A stretch of DNA of 64,000 nt from positions 29,574,001 through 29,638,000 of the forward strand of contig JBANAY010000003.1 of NCBI GenBank assembly GCA_037952775.1, given 5' to 3'. Shown piece after piece: positions 57,724 through 64,000 of this stretch (positions are counted from its first letter, which is position 1; every line of letters begins with the position of its first letter). This DNA is from Clonostachys chloroleuca. Taxonomy: Eukaryota; Ascomycota; Sordariomycetes; Hypocreales; Bionectriaceae. Both the position numbers and the translations under genes were made by a program. The notes beneath the pieces are model-generated. The model searched no databases. It saw only the letters and a program-made list of their open reading frames with translations, and had not been told where the DNA came from.

Positions 57724-59198
57724 ATGGAGCAGATATTCCCACCAGACAAGTCGCCCTGGCATTGGGTCCCCATGCCATTGAAACCTGAGAGTGCCGGCTT
57801 TCTTGCGACGAACAGTGTTTTCCAAGCCATCGTCTTCGCCGTTGTCGGTTTACGATTTTACTCGCGGCTCTCTACAAAGACTGTTGGATGGGATGACTGG
57901 TGGGTGTTGATAGCCACGGTAAGTGAAGGGAACGGCTTCATAACTGTTGATTTGATTGCTCGCTTCGGAGAATTTCTCGCTGACGATTGATTTTTCATGG
58001 CTAGTTCCTTAGTATCTGCACCTTCATTACTTCAATATGTGGTAAGTCTTGATATTGTTATCGTCTGACGAAACAAGCCGGCTCCCTTCGTAATCTAGGC
58101 ACTGGACGGCTAACATCGCCCTCACGTAGCCAACATCTTAGGATCCGGCTACCTTGTTCAAGAAGTCATCATTAACTTGTCAAGCTTCTACCTGGTAAGC
58201 CACGCTCGACAAGAGGCCAAGTGAACTGCGTTCCTATTCGCCCTAACCACCCACAGCTGATTTTCATTCTCCAACCGCTCTTTCTATTCGCTATCATGTC
58301 CACAAAACTAAGTGTTTGCTTCTTCTACCTCCGCGTATTCGTCAACAATAGCATGAGGATTGCCACCTTTGTCACCATGGGCCTCGTGGTGGCTTGGGCC
58401 GTGGCGCATTACCTTGCGGCCGTCTTTATCTGCACGCCTGTTGCAGGACAATACGACCTGCGCCTCGCCGCCGTCACCAAGTGCGGTGACCAAATGAAGT
58501 TCTTCCAATCTGGTCTGAGCATCAACGTCGTTCTGGACGCGATCGTGATTGCCCTGCCCCTTTGTAAGTTTGACTCGAAGCTGACTGGCTCGCCAGGAGT
58601 GCTAACTTTCGAAACCCTAGGGACCATCTGGAAGCTCAAGATGCGCAAGTCGGATAAGGTCGGTCTGTTTATCGCCTTCTCTATCGGTATCGCCATGCTC
58701 GTCGTCAGCATCATCCGCGCCGAATACGTCACGACAACATCCCTAAAGGGCGACCTCACTGCCACGCTGCCGATCAACCTCTTCCTCACCGTCTTCGAAC
58801 AGCAGCTCGCTATTATAACCATCAGCATCCCCATGCTGCGACCCCTGTGGAGGAGGTACCGAGCTCGTGTTGGTGGCTATAGCCTCTCAGAGGAGGGCGG
58901 GAAGGGCAGCGGTTACTCGGGGCCCAGGGGCGGCAGTAAGAGCAACGATATCGTTACGTTTGGTGGGTCTGGGGCCAAGGCGTCTGCTGGATCGAAAGGA
59001 CGCCGCGGCAAGAACGACAGCGTGCTTGACGCTGCTGTCGAGCTTCGGGATGTGGAACACAAGGCCAATGTTGCCGGAAGAAGCGACGGGGAGAGCTGGG
59101 TCGCGGACGACTCCGGGTCAGAGACTAGACTCGGTGAGTGGAACAGGAGCCCGGGTGCAATCAACGTGCAGACTGAGTGGGCGGTATCACGGAAGTAG
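57724..59198 (+). CDS. Fungal rhodopsin-domain integral membrane protein (SAT5/Pth11-like)
   Basis: Seven-TM protein of the fungal 'rhodopsin' domain family. Five exons, 57724-57918, 58005-58041, 58130-58194, 58257-58563 and 58621-59198, give about 393 aa. The start is MEQIFPPDKSPW; the frame is open further up but without motif. Family landmarks: VGLRFYSRLSTKTVGWDDWW in TM2 and the first loop, a central IMSTKLSVCFFYLRVF, WAVAHYLAAVFICTPVAGQY, KCGDQ, NVVLDAIVIALPLW-TIWKLKM, then FSIGIAMLVVSIIRAEYVTT and INLFLTVFEQQLAIITISIPMLRPLW. The cytosolic tail is Gly/Ser/Lys-rich (GGSKSNDIVTFGGSGAKASA). No N-terminal CFEM domain. Pth11-type members sense surfaces or nutrients; for this group signalling is only presumed. 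Confidence 0.9.
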
Positions 59199-62163
59199 GA
59201 TTGAGTGTGTCGTAATAGTTGGACCTGTACATCCCTTTTAGCGAATATTCTATACTCTGGGCGAGAGCAATTACTCGATAGGTAAAGGAAATATACCCCA
59301 TTGAAGTCTGGCCGCCTGAATGGGCGATCTGAAGACTGTCGTTTAGCTTCATTTGTTAGAATTCAAATGGGTTTCCTTCGAGGATCTTGACCACTGATCT
59401 GTCGACTCCCTAATTGTGCAGTTATGACCGGCCTTTCCCTGCCACAAATCATTAATCCTGCCCTCTTTCTGGCTTTTAGTTAATCCAACTGATCCTTGCC
59501 CAAGCAGAATCCTTGAGGCCGTGCACAGCCAAGGATTACAATTTGCATGGGAGAACATTGCTCGTACCGCCGCGCCAATGGTATGGATCAGAACCAAGAA
59601 TAGATATATACATACATAGATATATAATATTTTGTGTCAATGCTAACTGATATCAAAATTTAGAAATAACCAGGCAACTATTGATATTAAAACTATGTCA
59701 GTTGAGAATTTGTCTTGATGCGGAAGATTCGCCCTCTATTCACTCGTAGAAACCGCATAACACCGCCAAACCCCTGTATTGAATCAGGACAATTCACCCG
59801 TGTGCCCTGGAAAGGTAGATGTATATGCTATTATCGTATAATTCCCTTTTCTCTTTCATCAACACCGACAACGACGAGAAGATAATAATGCTTGATTGGC
59901 GGACCGTAGGAAACCGGTCTCCTGTTGTGGGCTGCCATATATAGTGTACTGGTATATTTTGGGCTGTTCTACGTGGTGATACTTTAAAACTAGTTCCAAA
60001 GCCTATGCTGGAACGAACTCGACTGACATTCCTAGGAAAATTCAGATCCTAAAACAACGCCGCATTTGGCCTTAGTCCCCACGAACCCGCCTTTCCTCCA
60101 CTTGAATACCCATCCAGTCATTCTGTTCACCACATACTTTGATTCTTTATTGGTATGGACTGTACATAGCCCAATTCGGAGGAATGTTGGAAAATAAATC
60201 CTTAGCACTCGATGCGAGACGGTGTATCGCGCTGGAATGTTATCCGCCTTCCGCATCCATACATCGTTCTCTTTCCGTTTGGGTATGCTTGTCCCTTTTA
60301 CATCTATCCTGAGAGACTTGGCATGTGATTTACTCATCTGCTCTGAAGCTCTGTTTGCTTCAAATATAAGAAATACCCACGCTGAATGCATCCTTATCAA
60401 TCTAATTCTTAAACAAACCATTAGCCTACCTGAATATCGAATGATTTGTTTAGTCATGAGCCCGAAGAAGCAGCCTGGAGCGGCAAACAGTCGCACTTCT
60501 GTGAGTAACCACTCTTTGAAATAACCTATGAATGGCACTAGCTTTTCATCCGAGGCCATATACAGGTTCCATGGTCCAGATATCCTCTAATGACCAAAAT
60601 TTTCGACATACACTATTCCATGTTGGAGCCATATCCCAAACTCTTATCAATGGCCCGATCTATTCGAGCGTTAACAGCCATTGTGTAAACCGTAGTGCCC
60701 ATTTACAGAGCGTGAATGAAGGTGGTAGATTGGCTTCTATTCAACGTACTTCTACAAAACTAGTACAAGCATTAGTGATGCGAACTCAAAGAATTGAAAA
60801 GCTTATCTAGGAGGTGAGGGCACTAACACAAATAATCCAGAAAGAAAGAATTCTTCGGATAAAGGCAAATATAAGAGCGACGAACCTTTGCAGTCTCTAC
60901 ATCAAAACATCTCAAGGCGGGCTGGAATACAAGTCCGACTGACACGCTATTCAGAACCTTACCTAGTCTCCTTGCTTCCGCCATGGCATAGCATACCGTG
61001 GTATACAAGTGGCGCAAAGACTAATTATTTCTCTGCTATGATAAAACCCAGGATAGGAATCTCTACAATTACATAATCCAAGCAAGGGGAGAGTGCACGT
61101 CAGTGCGAACAATTCCAACGCTCGTAGATTGTCTATTCGCCGTGCTGCAAGTAAAATCCCTAGCTCTCCGGGAATTCGAGGCCTAAAAACAACTCTGGGG
61201 AATCTAGACCAAGTATTCCATATCTTTCCAAAGGAAGCACGTTCGAAGCCCGGGGAGCTGCTAGTCAGCGCTGGGCAAAGCGTTGATGTATCAGACTAAC
61301 AGCCTCTGCATCAACATCCCAATTGTATGGAATTCCGTCTACGACGCCGAATACCTCTGCTTAAAGCTTTTAGGGTCCATACAGGAAGTACTGCAAGCAA
61401 GGTTAGAGTTAACTCGAAGATCAGTTACAGACAGGAACGTTGGGAAGATGCGTCCAGAGGCTGTACTTCTAGGTGAAAGCTGGAAGCCATTGGACCAATA
61501 GATACACATGTTATCATTCTGCTCCAAAGAAAATTAATTATGCTTAGGCATAGATTCATGTGATTTATTCTTATATTAGCCCACATCGCGCTCCGCAGTT
61601 ACACAGTGCCGGAGGTAGTGACGAGATAGCCAAGCCCCCCAATTTCTACATCTCGCGTATGGCCTCTATGAAGGTTTTGTGATTCCAACACATAACTCAA
61701 ACACTCACACGAGAAAAGCAAAATTGCTAGGAGAATGTATTACGAGAAGATTCTCGGCCAGAGTTTGAAGATATGCGGGGGCCGTCTATCAGATGTGTAA
61801 AGCCGATCTATGAAAAGTGCGCAAACTGTCCAAAAAATATGCGGATGCAGGCTATTTGAACATACGGAAGTAGATGGAGTAGCTAAATGGAAAAGAGGCA
61901 GATCTTAGGAATGCGGCTTTAAGGCGGTACCGAATCTGATTTTCGAAGATCAGAAGAAGGATGCTGAATATATAAACGGCTCGCATCTGGTCATAGAACA
62001 AAACTAATCAACAAACTCTCACTTCACCCAGCTACTGAAAGGCACCAAGCTACTTTTCGTTATCAATCACCGAAATTGCCCATTCAGGTAAAGGGAACCT
62101 CCTCACACACAAAAAAGGCGATCCTCCACATACTGACCTTGAACAATGTGTAGCACTGCAACC
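59199..62163. other. Gene-poor AT-rich stretch with one long unexplained frame
   Basis: About 3 kb without a recognisable gene. The only frame longer than expected for non-coding DNA is 60032-60559 on the minus strand (175 codons, basic, aromatic-rich, no motif, no splice logic). Just before 62164 a TATATAA-type element (about 61966-61976), an AC-rich leader and a possible 5'-UTR intron (GTAAAG near 62091 to TGTAG near 62150) suggest the promoter of the next small gene. Confidence 0.4.
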
Positions 62164-62553
62164 ATGGCTGAGGTTCTCTCTCGCGGCGCGACCGGTACTG
62201 GTGTCGCTGATTCCGCCCTTGCAGATGCCCCGACAATCTGGTCTGGATCTCGAAACAAGACCGTGGAAGGCTTCACTATGACGGCCGAGCTTTTCTTTGA
62301 AGGCAAACGCCATTGGGGGCCCTCCAAATGCCACCAGAACGCGGTTCGTATCAACTCCGCACTCCGAGAGGCGGATTCCCGCTTGGAACTTCGACTCGAC
62401 AACGCGTCGAAGTCAAACGAAGGAGTTACGCGCACTCTCTCGCTCAAGAAGAACAACAAGTTTCTTTTGAACGAATACCCTATCCACGACAACATGGTGC
62501 CGATGGTTGACATAATCAAAACCATCTGGACGATCAGCCCCCCACCTAATTAG
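62164..62553 (+). CDS. Hypothetical protein, 129 aa
   Basis: Not recognised. Open frame with start MAEVLSRGATGTGVADSALA (an in-frame Met six codons earlier overlaps a likely acceptor TGTAG). The body is mixed and protein-like: EGFTMTAELFFEGKRHWGPS, AVRINSALREADSRLELRLD, LLNEYPIHDNMVPMVDIIKT. No signal peptide or membrane segment; two cysteines at most. Codon use is more GC-rich than the flanking DNA, which supports coding. A TATA-like box and a possible leader intron lie upstream. Stands alone in the gene-poor right end. Confidence 0.5.
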   Translation: MAEVLSRGATGTGVADSALADAPTIWSGSRNKTVEGFTMTAELFFEGKRHWGPSKCHQNAVRINSALREADSRLELRLDNASKSNEGVTRTLSLKKNNKFLLNEYPIHDNMVPMVDIIKTIWTISPPPN

Positions 62554-63323
62554 GGAAGAAGGCCATCTCTCAAGATGGTGAAGGCGCCGCCATGCTTTGA
62601 ACGGAGTTACGAGGGATCAGTTCGAGACGCTATTCAACATTTGCTTCTCAATCGATGCTTTCAATAATGTAACACAATTATCTTAATTGAAAAAAGTTCC
62701 TCTAAAAACACGTTTTGGGACGAATAGTAGTGGATGCCAACGGACTATCCAGTGATCTCAGAAGCCAAATAGTGCCTTGATTCACCCATTGCAACCACAA
62801 TGATTTTGTTCCCATTTGGAGTAGTGAATACCATCACTCACAATGTACGAAGCCATATCTGAGGACTTTCAGAAGCTGCAGCGGGACAGAATGCAGGCTC
62901 TGAACTCGAGAGCTATCATGAGAGTCTCAAAAATGGGTTGTTGAAAGTGGATTTGGGCGGGAGTCATATCTCCACGCAACCTGAGATTCCCCGCAACCCG
63001 AGATTCCCCAATACAGATATAATTGGAACGGTAGCCTATCCCCATCCGAAAGCTTAGTGCAAACCAAGATTCACATGATATACAATCTTCTCTTATGTAT
63101 AGATTACAGAAGACACAGATGAGACCAGTCTAAGGAAGTACTAGTCCTATGAATCTCGGAGCGAAAGGCTGCGCTTCCCTTCGTAAGCTCGTGCCACAAA
63201 ACGATTCGCGCTCAGCGTCTCAACACGTTAAAAGTTTGTCCTAGATCGCTATAATATTCCCGTAACATCCGGCGCGTTAAGTAGATCTCGGTAAAGATCT
63301 GGCCATATTAACATCAGCTCAAC
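62554..63323. other. Intergenic
   Basis: About 770 bp. No gene, RNA or repeat beyond a small local echo (CGCAACCTGAGATTCCCCGCAACCCGAGATTCCCC near 62977-63010) was seen. Confidence 0.4.
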
Positions 63324-64000
63324 TCAATGGGAAATGTATAGTATTTTCTTACTGCCTGCTTTCCATCGATGACCCGTAGCTTCGAGGCCAAGTTTCAGGA
63401 TCTTGAATGATTCGTATGCGTCTTCATCGCCTTCTAAGGCGAACCGTTGAGCAAAAATAATGCCTGAACGATACATTGCTTCGAGGCAGAACGGGGAGAT
63501 TTGTTCAGCTCCGCACTTCCCACATGAAGTCAGGTCTTGGGCGAGTCTCAGCATATTGGCAAGTATCTCGTCCACAATATCACATGGGGGGCTAGTTATC
63601 CTTTGCCGCGAGCCAGACTCTTGCCATCGTTCATCGTCTTGTAATAGAAGACGGGCACTGGGACGAGAATGTCAGTAGTAGTCCACTCCGGTGTGAAAGG
63701 TACCATATCTAAAACATATTGTTGTCGGACTACACACGCCAATCCCTCTAAAACGACCCTCTTCAAGCGACACTTGTGGCAACGCGGCAATAGTATTATC
63801 CAACACTGTTGCTTCTTGATGCCGAAACTCATCCGTGCTTGTAGTATCATTAACGTGTCGGAAAACCCTGCCCAGTAGAATTTCTACCTGGGCAGTCAAG
63901 CAAAACCGTCCCATCGTCGCTGTCAAGAGGGAAGTAAGGCGGTGGAGTTGGGCACTCGACGATTTCTGTTTCCATTAGCCATGATCCATCGAGGAAGAGT
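63324..64000 (-). CDS. C-terminal part of a fungal transcription factor, runs off the window
   Basis: The 5' end lies beyond 64000. From the right edge the minus strand reads IVECPTPPPYFPLDSDDG, then in another frame CLTAQVEILLGRVFRHVND and ATVLDNTIAALPQVSLEEGR, then CPSARLLLQDDERWQESG and IVDEILANMLRLAQDL, ending with ALEGDEDAYESFKILKLGLEATGHRWKAG and a stop at 63324. This order of motifs matches the C-terminal half of Zn2Cys6 regulators with a Fungal_trans domain. The first frame change fits one T too many in the T4 run near 63914. The second coincides with a possible intron (donor GTACC near 63706, acceptor TCCCAG near 63661) whose phase does not quite work. So it is either degenerate or carries sequence errors. 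Confidence 0.6.

Noticed and set aside
1..64000. CRISPR array, bacterial operons, ribosome binding sites or riboswitches
   Set aside because: The window is eukaryotic (spliceosomal introns, Pol III tRNA); no regularly spaced repeats were seen.

Overview
The window is nuclear DNA of a filamentous ascomycete (Pezizomycotina, probably a Sordariomycete; the species cannot be read from it). The basis is many short GT-AG introns of about 40-100 bp with CTAAC/CTGAC-like branch sites, Zn2Cys6 regulators, a HET-domain gene, a Pth11/rhodopsin-like membrane protein, a DUF6536 membrane protein, and both ABCB and ABCC drug-type transporters. Most exon joins below were read from frame continuity plus splice signals, without transcripts.

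Left part (1-24 kb): an allantoate-permease-type MFS transporter; a long gene-free stretch; an unknown coiled-coil protein broken by one base; a short-chain dehydrogenase; a Zn-finger-less fungal transcription-factor-like protein; a DUF6536 membrane protein; a Zn2Cys6 regulator; two F-box genes (one broken by two one-base shifts, one by a single in-frame TAG); a tRNA-Arg(ACG); and an unknown membrane protein.

Middle part (24.6-43.5 kb): a transport and detoxification neighbourhood. A Zn2Cys6 regulator is divergent from a full ABCB exporter. A 55-residue secreted peptide with a tandem 19-residue repeat follows, then a full ABCC exporter, a secreted carboxylesterase, a zinc alcohol dehydrogenase and a second Zn2Cys6 regulator. 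The dehydrogenase promoter carries four copies of AAGACCGC. No PKS, NRPS or terpene synthase is visible, so this is not a complete metabolite cluster.

Right part (43.7-64 kb): a triple-AAA CbxX/CfxQ-type ATPase; a HET-domain gene split by a 472-bp solo-LTR-like insertion with a perfect 5-bp target duplication; a degenerate Ser/Thr kinase followed by two SH3 domains; an FAD monooxygenase; a rhodopsin-domain membrane protein; a gene-poor stretch; a small unknown gene; and the 3' end of another regulator that runs off the window.

Two cross-cutting themes stand out. Several broken genes are each restored in frame by a one-base change in a homopolymer run, which points to assembly error or recent decay. 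Two otherwise open genes carry a lone in-frame TAG, a configuration that A-to-I mRNA editing can recode in some Sordariomycetes.
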